Below are positions 14,479 to 22,229 of a DNA stretch of 29,704 bases, one piece after another (position 1 is the stretch's first letter; every line of letters starts with the position of its first letter). The notes beneath the pieces are model-generated. The model saw nothing but the letters and a program-made list of their open reading frames with translations, made no database searches and was not told where the DNA came from. Location of the stretch: assembly GCA_934747335.1 (NCBI GenBank), contig CAKVGS010000026.1, forward strand, positions 1 through 29,704, given 5' to 3'. The stretch comes from an uncultured Candidatus Melainabacteria bacterium (lineage in GTDB: Bacteria; Cyanobacteriota; Vampirovibrionia; Gastranaerophilales; Gastranaerophilaceae). The position numbers were made by a program, and so were the translations under genes.

Positions 14479-16344
14479 ATGGACTATCTAAACAATAAAT
14501 TTGATGTAATCGTAGTTGGAGCAGGACACGCCGGATGTGAAGCAGCACTTAGTGCGGCTCGTTTGGGCTGTAATGTTCTTTTATGTACGCTTAATGTTGA
14601 TAATATTGCGCTTCAACCTTGTAATCCTGCGATAGGAGGCCCTGCTAAATCGACTCTTGTTAGAGAAATTGATGCGTTAGGTGGAGTTATGGGCGAAGTA
14701 GCAGACGCTACTTACATTCAAATGAAAACGCTTAACTCGTCTAAAGGCCCTGCTGTAAGAGCTTTAAGAGCACAGTCCGATAAAAAAGAATACACGCAAT
14801 ACATGCGACATATTATTGAAAATACTGATAATATTTGGGTTAAGCAAACTTGTATTACGGATTTAAAAGTTAAAGATAAACAAATTGTCGGTGCTGTTGA
14901 TGAATACGGAATTGAGTATTCTTGCAGAGCAATAATTTTAACTACGGGAACTTCACTTGAAGGTAAAATGTATGTAGGTTTACAGGCTTATTCCGGTGGA
15001 AGACTTGGAGAGCGCGCTGCAATCGGACTCTCTGCATCACTTAGAGAACACGGAATAATTACTAAAAAACTTAAAACAGGAACTCCGGCAAGAGTTGATA
15101 AAAGAACAATTGATTATTCAAAAATGGATGTTCAACCCGGGGATGAAAAATTAAGTTTTTATTCATTCAAGCCTAATCGTCCGATTCGTCCGCAAGTTCC
15201 TTGTTATTTAACCAGAACTAATGAAGAAACGCATTCAATTATTCGTTCAAACTTGGACAAATCTCCAATGTATCAAGGTCTGATTCAGGGTGTTGGGCCT
15301 CGTTATTGTCCTTCTATTGAAGATAAAATTGTTAGATTTGCGTCAAATCCTTCGCACCATATTTTTATTGAGCCAGAAGGTTTAAATACATATGAAGTTT
15401 ATATTCAAGGTTTTTCAACGAGTTTACCGGCATGTGTTCAGGTTGAAATGTTGCGTTCTTTGCCAGGGTTAGAAAAAGCACATATTATAAAACCTGCTTA
15501 TGCTGTTGAATACGATTATGTTCCTGCTGTTCAAACAAGACATTCTTTGATGTCAAAAGATATTGACGGTTTGTTCTTTGCAGGTCAAATAAACGGTACG
15601 AGTGGATATGAAGAAGCCGCAGCACAAGGTTTGATTGCAGGTATAAATTCGGTTAAATATTTGAATAATTCTGAACCTTTAGAGCTTTCTCGCGCGTCAT
15701 CTTATACAGGAACTTTGATTGATGATTTGGTTACAAAAGATATCCAAGAACCTTACAGAATGCTTACTTCGCGTTCAGAATATCGTTTGCTTTTAAGACA
15801 AGATAATGCTGACGCGAGATTAACGGAAATCGGTCATCAAATAGGTTTGATTGATGAAACGCAATACAAGAGATATTTGGATAAACAGGAAAATATTCAA
15901 AAAGAAATTGCTCGATTAAAAGAAGCAAAAATCCCTGCAACAGAAGAAGCTAATGCAATTTTAGCAAAAGTTGGTGAACATATCGATCGCGGAATGCGTA
16001 TGGCGGAACTTCTTAAGCGTCCTAATATTAATTATGAAATTTTTAAAGAAATTGATGAAGAAACTCGCAATCTCGGATTAGGTGAGGATATTACGGATGA
16101 AGTTGAAGTTTTGATAAAGTATGATGGTTATATTAAACGTCAAGAACAACAGGTTGAAACTTCTGAAAAATTGGAAAAATACAGAATACCTGCGAATATT
16201 GATTATTCACAAATTAAACATATTTCAACAGAAACAAAAGAAAAACTGGAAAAAATTCGTCCGACAAATTTAGCGCAAGCATCGCGAATTGGCGGGGTTA
16301 AACCCGCTGACATATCGGTATTGATGGTATTATTAGGAAAATAA
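14479..16344 (+). CDS. mnmG: tRNA uridine-34 carboxymethylaminomethyl synthase MnmG
   Basis: A 621-residue FAD-dependent enzyme (GidA) that, with MnmE, modifies the wobble uridine of certain tRNAs. The FAD-binding DVIVVGAGHAGCEAA (9-23), the signature GGPAKSTLVREIDALGG and the C-terminal IGGVKPADISVLMVLL are all present. Length agrees with the usual 620-630. The frame can be extended to a TTG at 14464, but that codon overlaps the TATAAT element, so ATG at 14479 is preferred. Neither mnmE nor rsmG is adjacent. A weak terminator follows at 16374. Confidence 0.95.
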   Translation: MDYLNNKFDVIVVGAGHAGCEAALSAARLGCNVLLCTLNVDNIALQPCNPAIGGPAKSTLVREIDALGGVMGEVADATYIQMKTLNSSKGPAVRALRAQSDKKEYTQYMRHIIENTDNIWVKQTCITDLKVKDKQIVGAVDEYGIEYSCRAIILTTGTSLEGKMYVGLQAYSGGRLGERAAIGLSASLREHGIITKKLKTGTPARVDKRTIDYSKMDVQPGDEKLSFYSFKPNRPIRPQVPCYLTRTNEETHSIIRSNLDKSPMYQGLIQGVGPRYCPSIEDKIVRFASNPSHHIFIEPEGLNTYEVYIQGFSTSLPACVQVEMLRSLPGLEKAHIIKPAYAVEYDYVPAVQTRHSLMSKDIDGLFFAGQINGTSGYEEAAAQGLIAGINSVKYLNNSEPLELSRASSYTGTLIDDLVTKDIQEPYRMLTSRSEYRLLLRQDNADARLTEIGHQIGLIDETQYKRYLDKQENIQKEIARLKEAKIPATEEANAILAKVGEHIDRGMRMAELLKRPNINYEIFKEIDEETRNLGLGEDITDEVEVLIKYDGYIKRQEQQVETSEKLEKYRIPANIDYSQIKHISTETKEKLEKIRPTNLAQASRIGGVKPADISVLMVLLGK

Positions 16345-16373
16345 ATTTCTAATTCTGATTAGTGAATGCAATT

Positions 16374-16408
16374 ATGGAATTATTTCTTGATTCCATTGTA
16401 TTTGTTTG
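16374..16408 (+). terminator. Probable terminator after mnmG
   Basis: ATGGAAT (16374-16380) pairs with ATTCCAT (16390-16396) around a 9-nt loop and is followed by the T-rich TGTATTTGTTTG. It is a moderate stem without a pure U-run. Confidence 0.45.
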
Positions 16409-16491
16409 TAAATAAAAGAATTGTAACGATTTATTAAAAACATGGCAATTTTTTTTATTGAGAATACTTAAAATGAAAGGAAGGTTGTAGT

Positions 16492-16539
16492 ATGAACAAA
16501 CACAGTAAAAAGTTAATGAACCTAAAGTGGGGGTTGTAG
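16492..16539 (+). CDS. 15-residue upstream ORF
   Basis: ATG at 16492 follows AAAGGAAGGT (16477-16486) and encodes MNKHSKKLMNLKWGL, stopping 4 nt before the ATG of the next gene. The strong ribosome-binding site argues that it is translated. Its 3' codons contain the GGGGG that would serve as ribosome-binding site for the gene at 16544. It may be a leader peptide coupling translation. It is too short to prove as coding. Confidence 0.45.
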   Translation: MNKHSKKLMNLKWGL

Positions 16540-16543
16540 AATC

Positions 16544-17833
16544 ATGATTAATCCGGCAAAAATTTATTCTACATTAGGCAACCCTAATTCCCTAATTCCA
16601 TTAGGCGTAAAAGATATATCAAGCTGTGTTGGCATGACGGCAGGTTCGTATGCAACAGGCAAAGAAGAAGGATTTGACAGGTTTATCGATGAGTTTGGAA
16701 CAGAAGGCTTATGGCTTGGAGGTATTCCGACTCTTAAATGGATTTATGATAAAACTGTATTTAAAGCATTTGGGTTAGATGCAAAGATTGACCCAAGAAA
16801 CCTTAAAGACATGGATATGTTTGAAAAGGTTAAAAAGTATGCACCGACAGAAGAAATTAGAAAAAATTTGGAAAAAGCCGGTGATAAAAAAAGATTATTC
16901 AAAAATCTTGCTGCAACAAAGTTTGTTACATCAACAGTTATTGCAGCAGGTGCTTATGTTGGCTTAACAAAATTAAAACAATACTATACCGACCAAAAAA
17001 TCAGAAAAAATCTGATTAAGGAATATCAAGAGGAAGTTAAAAAGAAAGAAGCCGAAAATAAACAGGAAAATCAAAAAACAGAAAATCCGTCATTTAAAGG
17101 CTTAGGTAGAATTGTTGAAGAATTTGCATTTTCACCTGTTAAGAATATGTATATTTTAGATGGCTTTATTACTTGTGAAAGATTGAAAGATTCTAGAACA
17201 TCGCAAGAATTTGTTGGTTATGCTATTAAAGAAGGCTCAATTCTTCTTTTCTTGTATTATGCAGGCAAAAAAATTCAACAGTTTATGGAAAATTCTGCCA
17301 AGAAGAAACACAACAAATCAATCACGCTTGATGCGAGAGTCTTAGAAAGCGATAATCTTAAAAAGATTTTTAAAGATGGATCTATTGAAAAAAGCATTAA
17401 AGAATTTAATGCTGCAAATCTTTCTAACGGTAAGTTATACGAATTTTTGCATGAAAATCCTGATAACGAAATTGTTAAAATAGCCAAACAATCAGATATT
17501 TTAAAATCTTATAAAAAGACTAACAAAATTGATTCCAGAGCATTTATTGATTTTGACGAAGTAAAAGATGTAAATAAAAAAGTTACAGAATTGTATGGTC
17601 AATATAAAGAAGCCTTGGCTAAAGGTGAAACTACCGATAGTTTCTTTAAACAATTAAAAAAACTAAAAAGAAATTCTATCAGAATGAATATTGGCTCTTG
17701 TATTTTGGCGCTAGGCGTTATAACTCCGTCAATTATGCTTTTAAAAAGAATGACAGACAAATCAGGCCCTGAATTTCAAACTAAAAAAGAAATTAAGGAG
17801 CAGTTGATAAAAGAAGGGGTTATCAAAGCTTAA
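16544..17833 (+). CDS. Unrecognised membrane-associated protein
   Basis: A 429-residue, very Lys-rich protein with hydrophobic stretches near residues 124-142, 226-241 and 381-400 and a charged coiled-coil-like region (150-180). Several landmarks run parallel to the protein at 9208: an early E-T/E-x-x-W/Y-x-x-x-I/VPT motif (here EGLWLGGIPTLKW, 54-66), an ITCE/LTTC segment before a hydrophobic helix, and a final helix followed by a charged tail. Distant homology is inferred by eye. The sequence NPSFKGLG (181-188) separates the halves. The function is unknown. Its stop overlaps the stop of the convergent gene at 17830 by 4 nt. Confidence 0.72.
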   Translation: MINPAKIYSTLGNPNSLIPLGVKDISSCVGMTAGSYATGKEEGFDRFIDEFGTEGLWLGGIPTLKWIYDKTVFKAFGLDAKIDPRNLKDMDMFEKVKKYAPTEEIRKNLEKAGDKKRLFKNLAATKFVTSTVIAAGAYVGLTKLKQYYTDQKIRKNLIKEYQEEVKKKEAENKQENQKTENPSFKGLGRIVEEFAFSPVKNMYILDGFITCERLKDSRTSQEFVGYAIKEGSILLFLYYAGKKIQQFMENSAKKKHNKSITLDARVLESDNLKKIFKDGSIEKSIKEFNAANLSNGKLYEFLHENPDNEIVKIAKQSDILKSYKKTNKIDSRAFIDFDEVKDVNKKVTELYGQYKEALAKGETTDSFFKQLKKLKRNSIRMNIGSCILALGVITPSIMLLKRMTDKSGPEFQTKKEIKEQLIKEGVIKA

Positions 17834-18018
17834 CCCAACAATTCGGTTAAAAGAGTAGCATTTTCTTCTGCTTTAAGATTGTTAGAGATTCTGTTGCGTT
17901 TGATGTAAACTCTCAATGCCTCTCTAATCAACTCACTTCTGGTTCTTTGTTCAGAAGAAGCCAAATTATCTACTTTGTTAAGAAAATCATTAGACATTGA
18001 AATTAATACTCTTGCCAT
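17830..18018 (-). CDS. Ribbon-helix-helix (CopG-type) DNA-binding protein
   Basis: A 62-residue protein beginning MARVLISMSNDFLNKVDNLA. An N-terminal beta strand (RVLISMS) is followed by two helices containing RTRSELIREALRVYIKRN, the layout of MetJ/Arc/CopG dimeric repressors. The frame extends to a TTG, but that codon overlaps the excellent GGAGGG ribosome-binding site, so the ATG at 18018 is chosen. Such proteins are often antitoxins. No toxin gene is adjacent, so it may be a stand-alone regulator. Confidence 0.85.
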   Translation of the reverse strand: MARVLISMSNDFLNKVDNLASSEQRTRSELIREALRVYIKRNRISNNLKAEENATLLTELLG

Positions 18019-18090
18019 ATATCCCTCCAATACACCGATACTTTATTATATCATACAAATGATTTATTTCAAGAGTATATCAATATTATT

Positions 18091-18138
18091 GCAAACAAAA
18101 AGAACCTCAAGCGTTAATTTCCTGAGGTTCTTTTTTTA
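18091..18138. terminator. Bidirectional terminator after speE
   Basis: AAGAACCTCA (18100-18109) pairs perfectly with TGAGGTTCTT (18123-18132). T-runs follow on both strands (TTTTTTT on plus, TTTTTGTTTG on minus). It lies just past the speE stop and insulates it from the ribbon-helix-helix gene. Confidence 0.85.
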
Positions 18139-18148
18139 TATGTTTTAA

Positions 18149-18985
18149 TTAAAGCAATTCTTTTAAATAATTTGGCAATGCAAATCTTGCATTGTGATAA
18201 TCCTTGTTATAAATCTTACAAGTTTTTGTAATTGCTTCGCCTCTTCTTTCATCCCAATAAGAAAGCGGTTCAACTTCTTCTGAACAGAACGCCCAAGCCC
18301 AATATCCACCGGGATATGTTGGAATGTTTGATGTAAATGTTGAGCAAATCGGGAATACTTTTTTAAGAAGATTATACATTTTTTTGATTTCTTCTTTGTT
18401 TACAAAAGGTGATTCTGATTGAGCGCACATAATTCCACCTTTTTTCATAGAGTTTTTAACGTTGGTATAGAATTCTTCCGTAAACAAGCCTTCTCCCGGT
18501 CCCATCGGGTCAGTAGAATCAATAAGCACGATATCAAACATATCTTTTTTGTCTTTAATATATTCAATTGCGTCTTCTACAAGAATTTCACATTTTGGAT
18601 TGTCTAATTCGCAAGCAATTGTTGGAAGGTATTTTTTGCAAGCTTCAATTACCATTCCGTCAATTTCGCACAAAACAACTTTTTCAACAGTATCGTGTTT
18701 AAGAACTTCTCTAACTGTACCACCGTCACCACCGCCGATTACAAGAACCGTTTTAGGCGCTTTGTGATGCATCATAGGAATATGTGCAATCATTTCGTGG
18801 TAATGAAATTCATCACCTTCCGTTGTCATCATCAAATCATCAAGAGTAAGAACTCTGCCTAAAGTTGAATCAGATTCAAAAATTTCTACCTTTTGAAAAG
18901 GTGATTGTTCAGAAAAAAGAACTTCTTTTTGTTTAATTGCTATACCAAATCCTGATGGCGTAATTTCTTTGTAAAATTGTGTCAT
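18149..18985 (-). CDS. speE: Spermidine synthase SpeE
   Basis: A 278-residue aminopropyltransferase that transfers the aminopropyl group of decarboxylated S-adenosylmethionine to putrescine. It shows QKVEIFES near the start, the substrate-binding EFHYHEMIAH (59-68), the cofactor loop VIGGGDGGTVREVL (82-95), CEIDG (106-110) and the catalytic DSTDP (156-160). The family has 280-290 residues. Its ATG overlaps the stop of the HIT gene (ATGA), so the two are translationally coupled. A strong terminator follows. Confidence 0.95.
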   Translation of the reverse strand: MTQFYKEITPSGFGIAIKQKEVLFSEQSPFQKVEIFESDSTLGRVLTLDDLMMTTEGDEFHYHEMIAHIPMMHHKAPKTVLVIGGGDGGTVREVLKHDTVEKVVLCEIDGMVIEACKKYLPTIACELDNPKCEILVEDAIEYIKDKKDMFDIVLIDSTDPMGPGEGLFTEEFYTNVKNSMKKGGIMCAQSESPFVNKEEIKKMYNLLKKVFPICSTFTSNIPTYPGGYWAWAFCSEEVEPLSYWDERRGEAITKTCKIYNKDYHNARFALPNYLKELL

Positions 18986-19302
18986 AGTTTAATATTCCCC
19001 GCTAATATATGTATATGCAGGTGGAAAACTTCCTGTCCTGCCTCTTTTCCCGTATTAATAACTGTTCTGTATGATTTTAAACCTGCCTTTTTAGCAGCTT
19101 CTTTTACTGTCATCATCAATTTACCCAACAAAACTTCATCATCAAGATCATTTAATGATTCAATATGTTTTCTTGGAACAACAAGCAAATGTGTATCTGC
19201 TTTTGGATTAATGTCTTTGAAAACTACGGCATATTCATTTTCATAAACAAATTCTGTGTTAAAATCGCCGTTAATTATTTTACAAAAAATGCAATCGTTC
19301 AT
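18982..19302 (-). CDS. HIT-family nucleotide hydrolase (HinT-like)
   Basis: A 106-residue member of the HIT superfamily, which cleaves nucleoside phosphoramidates and related adenylates. The catalytic triad HLHIH is at 94-98, in EVFHLHIHILAG. The N-terminal CIFCKIINGDF (4-14) carries the Cys-x-x-Cys of the HinT branch. AAGGAG upstream supports the start. It lies between ugd and speE on the minus strand, with a 4-nt overlap into speE. Confidence 0.93.
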   Translation of the reverse strand: MNDCIFCKIINGDFNTEFVYENEYAVVFKDINPKADTHLLVVPRKHIESLNDLDDEVLLGKLMMTVKEAAKKAGLKSYRTVINTGKEAGQEVFHLHIHILAGNIKL

Positions 19303-19356
19303 GTGCTACTCCTTATTGTTAAATACTAATTCAAAAGATTATGTATTGCAAGAATA

Positions 19357-20658
19357 CTATATTCTGCCGATTTGAATACATTCAATTCCGAGCTCTTTTA
19401 AACGTTTTTTGTCATACAAATTTCTTCCATCAAAAATCAAAAGTTGTTTTAAGCATTCTTTGACTCTGTCAAAATCTGGACGGCGAAATTCATTCCACTC
19501 TGTTAGCATAAGAAGAGCATCTGCATTATTTAATGCATCGTAAGAAGATTTCGAGTACACAATTCTGTCTTGGAAATATAATTTAGCGGTTTCCATGGCT
19601 TTAGGATCATAAGCCTGAATTTTTGCGCCTCTTTTTAATAACTCTTCAATTATTGTAATTGATGGAGCTTCTCGCATATCGTTTGTACGAGGTTTAAAAG
19701 ATAATCCCCAAATTGCAAAAATTCTATCCTGCAAATCTTCGCCAAATACATCGATAATTTTGTTTAAATAATGCATTCTCTGTATTTTATTTGTTTCGTC
19801 AGCGGCTTTTACAATATTCATTTGGCAACCATGTTCTTTTCCCGTTTTAATAATTGCTTTAACATCTTTTGGAAAACAACTTCCGCCATAGCCTAATCCA
19901 GGAAATAAAAATTTATTTCCAATTCTCGAGTCTGTTGTCATGCCAACTCTTACCATTTCCACATCGGCACCGACTTTTTCACAAAGTCTTGCGATTTCAT
20001 TTGCATAAGAAATTTTTATTGCAAGAAAAGAGTTTGCTGCATATTTTGTCATTTCTGCGGATTTAACATCCATTACAATGATTCTGTTGCCTGTGCGGAA
20101 AAACGGAGAATATATTTCCTGCATAATTCGGGTTGCTTTATCAGAGTCTGAACCGATAATAACTCTATCGGGATATAGAAAATCATCTACGGCGTTACCT
20201 TGTTTTAAAAACTCAGGATTGGAAACAACATCAAATTCAAAATTTGTGTATTGCTTAATCAGATTTTTTACTTTTTCGGCTGTGCCAACAGGGACAGTTG
20301 ATTTATTAACAATTAGTTTATATCCGTTCATAGATTTTGCAATTGATTTAACAACTTCTTCAACTGCTTGCAAATCAGCTGAGCCGTCTTCGCCTAGTGG
20401 AGTTCCGACAGCAATAAAACAAACCGTAGAAGATTTTACAGCGTTGTTTAAATCTTCAGAAAAAGTCAGGCGTTTTTCTTTCATGTTGGATTGTACAAGT
20501 TCTTCCAATCCCGGTTCGTAGATGGGAATTGTTCCATTGCGAAGCTTTTCCAGTTTATTTAAATCATTATCAACGCAAATCACACGATTACCCATGTCTG
20601 AAAGACAAGTTCCGGCAACAAGACCAACATAACCTGTTCCGATAACACAAATATCCAT
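19357..20658 (-). CDS. ugd: UDP-glucose 6-dehydrogenase
   Basis: A 433-residue NAD-dependent enzyme that oxidises UDP-glucose to UDP-glucuronate for surface polysaccharide. The Rossmann motif GTGYVGLVAG (7-16) begins the protein. VGTPLGEDGSADL, the catalytic Cys261 in GYGGSCFPKD, and WGLSFKPRTNDMREAPS in the C-terminal domain are all present. The frame is open back through the tRNA gene, but ATG at 20658 with AAGGAGAAAG is clearly the start. Related GDP-mannose dehydrogenases share the fold, and UDP-glucose is favoured by the overall motifs. It is likely transcribed with the HIT and speE genes downstream. Confidence 0.92.
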   Translation of the reverse strand: MDICVIGTGYVGLVAGTCLSDMGNRVICVDNDLNKLEKLRNGTIPIYEPGLEELVQSNMKEKRLTFSEDLNNAVKSSTVCFIAVGTPLGEDGSADLQAVEEVVKSIAKSMNGYKLIVNKSTVPVGTAEKVKNLIKQYTNFEFDVVSNPEFLKQGNAVDDFLYPDRVIIGSDSDKATRIMQEIYSPFFRTGNRIIVMDVKSAEMTKYAANSFLAIKISYANEIARLCEKVGADVEMVRVGMTTDSRIGNKFLFPGLGYGGSCFPKDVKAIIKTGKEHGCQMNIVKAADETNKIQRMHYLNKIIDVFGEDLQDRIFAIWGLSFKPRTNDMREAPSITIIEELLKRGAKIQAYDPKAMETAKLYFQDRIVYSKSSYDALNNADALLMLTEWNEFRRPDFDRVKECLKQLLIFDGRNLYDKKRLKELGIECIQIGRI

Positions 20659-20683
20659 GACTTTCTCCTTAATAAGACAGATA

Positions 20684-20716
20684 TAAAATAAAACCCACCT
20701 TTGACGGGCGGGTTTT
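20684..20716 (-). terminator. Terminator of the tRNA-Ser gene
   Basis: Read on the minus strand, AAAACCCGCC and GGTGGGTTTT (20707-20716 and 20690-20699) form a 10-bp stem with one G-U pair, followed by TTTTATTTT. It lies between tRNA-Ser and ugd. Confidence 0.8.
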
Positions 20717-20721
20717 AAAAT

Positions 20722-20811
20722 CGGAGACGGTGGGATTCGAACCCACGATACAGGTTGCCCCATATAACACCTTAGCAGGGTGCCGCCTTCAGCCGACTCG
20801 GCCACGTCTCC
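20722..20811 (-). tRNA. tRNA-Ser (anticodon GCU)
   Basis: On the minus strand the gene folds into a class II tRNA. The acceptor stem is GGAGACG/CGTCTCC with discriminator G. The anticodon stem-loop has loop CTGCTAA, giving anticodon GCT (reads AGC and AGU). A long variable arm and the T-loop GGTTCGAATCC follow. It is about 90 nt. CCA is not encoded (the next bases are ATT), so it must be added by the CCA enzyme. Confidence 0.96.
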
Positions 20812-20825
20812 ACGGCAATACAAGT

Positions 20826-20854
20826 ATGATATCATAAACTATTTTATTTGAAAA
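20826..20854 (-). promoter_or_regulatory. Promoter of tRNA-Ser
   Basis: On the minus strand TTTTCA (20849-20854), a 17-nt spacer and TATCAT (20826-20831) place the start a few bases before the tRNA. The 51-residue gene nearby uses the same TTTTCA hexamer. Confidence 0.5.
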
Positions 20855-20900
20855 GTACTTATTACAGAATTTTGTTGTAAAATATTCTTGGAGAGATTTT

Positions 20901-21152
20901 ATGCTTGTAAAGAAAATAACAATGAATGTTATTGCAGGATGTGAAGCAATAACAAAAGCTGACGTAGATAGAAAAATTGTTCGCCAATTTGATACACATA
21001 TTAGAAAAATTGAAAATGTAAGTGATAGGACAAAAGCGTTATATGATATGTTCATAAAAGAAGGCGGTCACTATTCCAGAAATCCGATTAAAAAATTTGT
21101 GTCCTATCTTATGTCTTGGAATGCTAATCGTAAGCACTTTTTAAATAACTAA
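20901..21152 (+). CDS. Small basic hypothetical protein, 83 residues
   Basis: The protein starts MLVKKITMNVIAGCEAITKADV, preceded by GGAGAG at 20890-20895. It is helical in character, basic, with no membrane segment. The ends RKIVRQFDTHIRKIE and NPIKKFVSYLMSWNANRK look amphipathic. No family is recognised. It is transcribed away from the tRNA-Ser gene and ends at a hairpin (21155-21179) whose flanking T-run is on the other strand. Confidence 0.65.
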   Translation: MLVKKITMNVIAGCEAITKADVDRKIVRQFDTHIRKIENVSDRTKALYDMFIKEGGHYSRNPIKKFVSYLMSWNANRKHFLNN

Positions 21153-21179
21153 AACCTCCAAAGCAATTCACTTTGGAGG
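21151..21179 (-). terminator. Terminator of the 51-residue minus-strand gene
   Basis: CCTCCAAAG (21155-21163) pairs perfectly with CTTTGGAGG (21171-21179). On the minus strand it is followed by TTTTAGTTATTT, on the plus strand by ATAAAAC. It therefore best serves the minus-strand gene at 21246, about 67 nt away, and it also abuts the stop of the plus-strand gene. Confidence 0.6.
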
Positions 21180-21245
21180 ATAAAACTCTCAACCATCTTA
21201 TATCACAGACGGCTTGTTGCATGAAAAGGAGCAATAAATGCTCTA

Positions 21246-21401
21246 TTACTTCACAGCCTGCAGTTTTGCTTGAACGCCTGATTCGGCATTGATAGTAACT
21301 GCATTGGCAATTGCCATAGTCCTTCGTTTTTTAGCCCCTCTTAATATAAATTCAACTCCGCTAAATGTGTTGTTACTTGGGGTTGTAATCTTTTTTAACA
21401 T
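21246..21401 (-). CDS. Small basic hypothetical protein, 51 residues
   Basis: The reading frame from ATG at 21401 encodes MLKKITTPSNNTFSGVEF..., with a basic centre RGAKKRR and an Ala-rich tail. AAAGGA about 9 nt upstream and a promoter (21445-21473) support expression. The frame can be extended 20 residues upstream, but this would run through the ribosome-binding site. No family or motif is recognised. Confidence 0.6.
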   Translation of the reverse strand: MLKKITTPSNNTFSGVEFILRGAKKRRTMAIANAVTINAESGVQAKLQAVK

Positions 21402-21444
21402 ATCCTGTTGTCCTTTCCGATAAATGTATATTCTTGAGTCTTGT

Positions 21445-21473
21445 ATTATACTTATCGGCATTTTTTTTGAAAA
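21445..21473 (-). promoter_or_regulatory. Promoter of the 51-residue gene
   Basis: On the minus strand TTTTCA (21468-21473), a 17-nt spacer and a perfect TATAAT (21445-21450) lie about 45 nt before the start codon. Confidence 0.55.
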
Positions 21474-21564
21474 CTTTAGGATTTTTATTTGATTTGTTAC
21501 AATTATTTACAAAATTGGTTTGAACGTCAATAATTTGAGGATAGTTAATTCTATATAGAGTAAG

Positions 21565-21627
21565 TGTTAACTTTTGTAACAACAATTTTTATTGTTGAAA
21601 TTCGTCGGTTGCAAAAAACTTTATATA
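21565..21627 (+). promoter_or_regulatory. Second copy of the TGTTA-N7-TAACA promoter
   Basis: TGTTAACTTTTGTAACA (21565-21581), within 21 nt identical to 23-43, lies 53 nt (GTTAAC to CTTTATATATA) before TATATA at 21622-21627, the same distance as at the window start. The -35 region is poor, so activation through the shared box is plausible. The next feature on this strand is only a terminator hairpin at 21673. Confidence 0.5.
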
Positions 21628-21633
21628 TAAGAC

Positions 21634-21702
21634 ATTAACAAAAGTTAGAAAATGAGAGAGAAAGAGAATTTAGCCTTCCTCCAAAGAGGAAGGCATTATT
21701 TT
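21634..21702 (+). ncRNA. Candidate ~70-nt small RNA
   Basis: Between the TATATA element (21622-21627) and the terminator hairpin (21673-21694) lies a purine-rich stretch (AAAATGAGAGAGAAAGAG) without a ribosome-binding site. A transcript of about 70 nt is predicted, ending over the last bases of aroQ on the other strand. It could act as a small trans-acting or antisense RNA. The evidence is only promoter-plus-terminator architecture. Confidence 0.4.
21673..21702. terminator. Hairpin terminator at the aroQ end
   Basis: GCCTTCCTC (21673-21681) pairs perfectly with GAGGAAGGC (21686-21694) with a 4-nt loop. ATTATTTT follows on the plus strand and a T/C-rich tract on the minus strand. It can end both the small RNA and aroQ. 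Confidence 0.8.
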
Positions 21703-22138
21703 AAGAGTTTTTCAAGTAATTAACCAAGCCTTCCAGTGCTAAAGTATAACTTAGTTCTTTGAAACCTACAACTTGTGCAATGCAAACACCTGAGATAAGT
21801 GATGTATGACGAAATTCTTCGCGAGCATGAATATTTGTCATGTGAATTTCCACAGTTGGAATTTGTACAGAAGCAATTGCATCACGAATCACAACGCTTG
21901 TGTGTGTATAACCGCCAGCATTGATTAAAATCCCATCGTAAACACCTTTTGCAGATTGGATTTTATCGACAATATCACCTTCGTGGTTGCTTTGCCAAGC
22001 ATTAACTTGAGCGCCGAGTTCTTCACCTCTTTTGATAACTGCTGATTCAATATCTTTAAGAGTTGTTGAACCGTATTTTTCAGGCTCTCTTGAGCCTAAC
22101 AAATTTAAGTTTGCACCGTTTATGAGTAAAATTTTCAT
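21701..22138 (-). CDS. aroQ: 3-dehydroquinate dehydratase, type II
   Basis: A 145-residue shikimate-pathway enzyme converting 3-dehydroquinate to 3-dehydroshikimate. It shows INGANLNLLGSREPEKYG (6-23) with the catalytic Tyr22 on the mobile lid, INAGGYTHTS (72-81), the catalytic His99 in VEIHMTN, and REEFRHTS (107-114). Length matches the dodecameric type II family. AAAGGAT upstream supports the start. It is divergent from the RWYD gene. Confidence 0.96.
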   Translation of the reverse strand: MKILLINGANLNLLGSREPEKYGSTTLKDIESAVIKRGEELGAQVNAWQSNHEGDIVDKIQSAKGVYDGILINAGGYTHTSVVIRDAIASVQIPTVEIHMTNIHAREEFRHTSLISGVCIAQVVGFKELSYTLALEGLVNYLKNS

Positions 22139-22174
22139 GATTAAATCCTTTACTGAAGCTTATAAACCCTACCC

Positions 22175-22203
22175 TTCACTAATTACCGTATTTATTATAC
22201 AAT
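22175..22203 (+). promoter_or_regulatory. Promoter of the RWYD-folE2 pair
   Basis: TTCACT (22175-22180), a 17-nt spacer and TACAAT (22198-22203) lie about 27 nt before the ATG at 22230, divergent from aroQ. Confidence 0.45.
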
Positions 22204-22229
22204 ATATTAAAGAAGAATGCGAGGACAAA

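Noticed and set aside
17830..18018. Toxin-antitoxin pair around the ribbon-helix-helix gene
   Set aside because: The neighbours are a convergent membrane-protein gene and speE behind a terminator. No small toxin ORF is found on the same strand.
20659..20835. N-terminal extension of ugd by 59 residues
   Set aside because: The extension runs through tRNA-Ser and its terminator. The ATG at 20658 has a perfect ribosome-binding site and begins with the Rossmann motif.
21654..21725. 23-residue ORF starting in the candidate small RNA
   Set aside because: It has no ribosome-binding site, runs through the terminator hairpin and overlaps the aroQ end.
22032..22229. Long form of the RWYD protein reaching into aroQ
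   Set aside because: It would overlap the divergent aroQ coding sequence. The ATG at 22230 has a ribosome-binding site and starts at the repeat unit.
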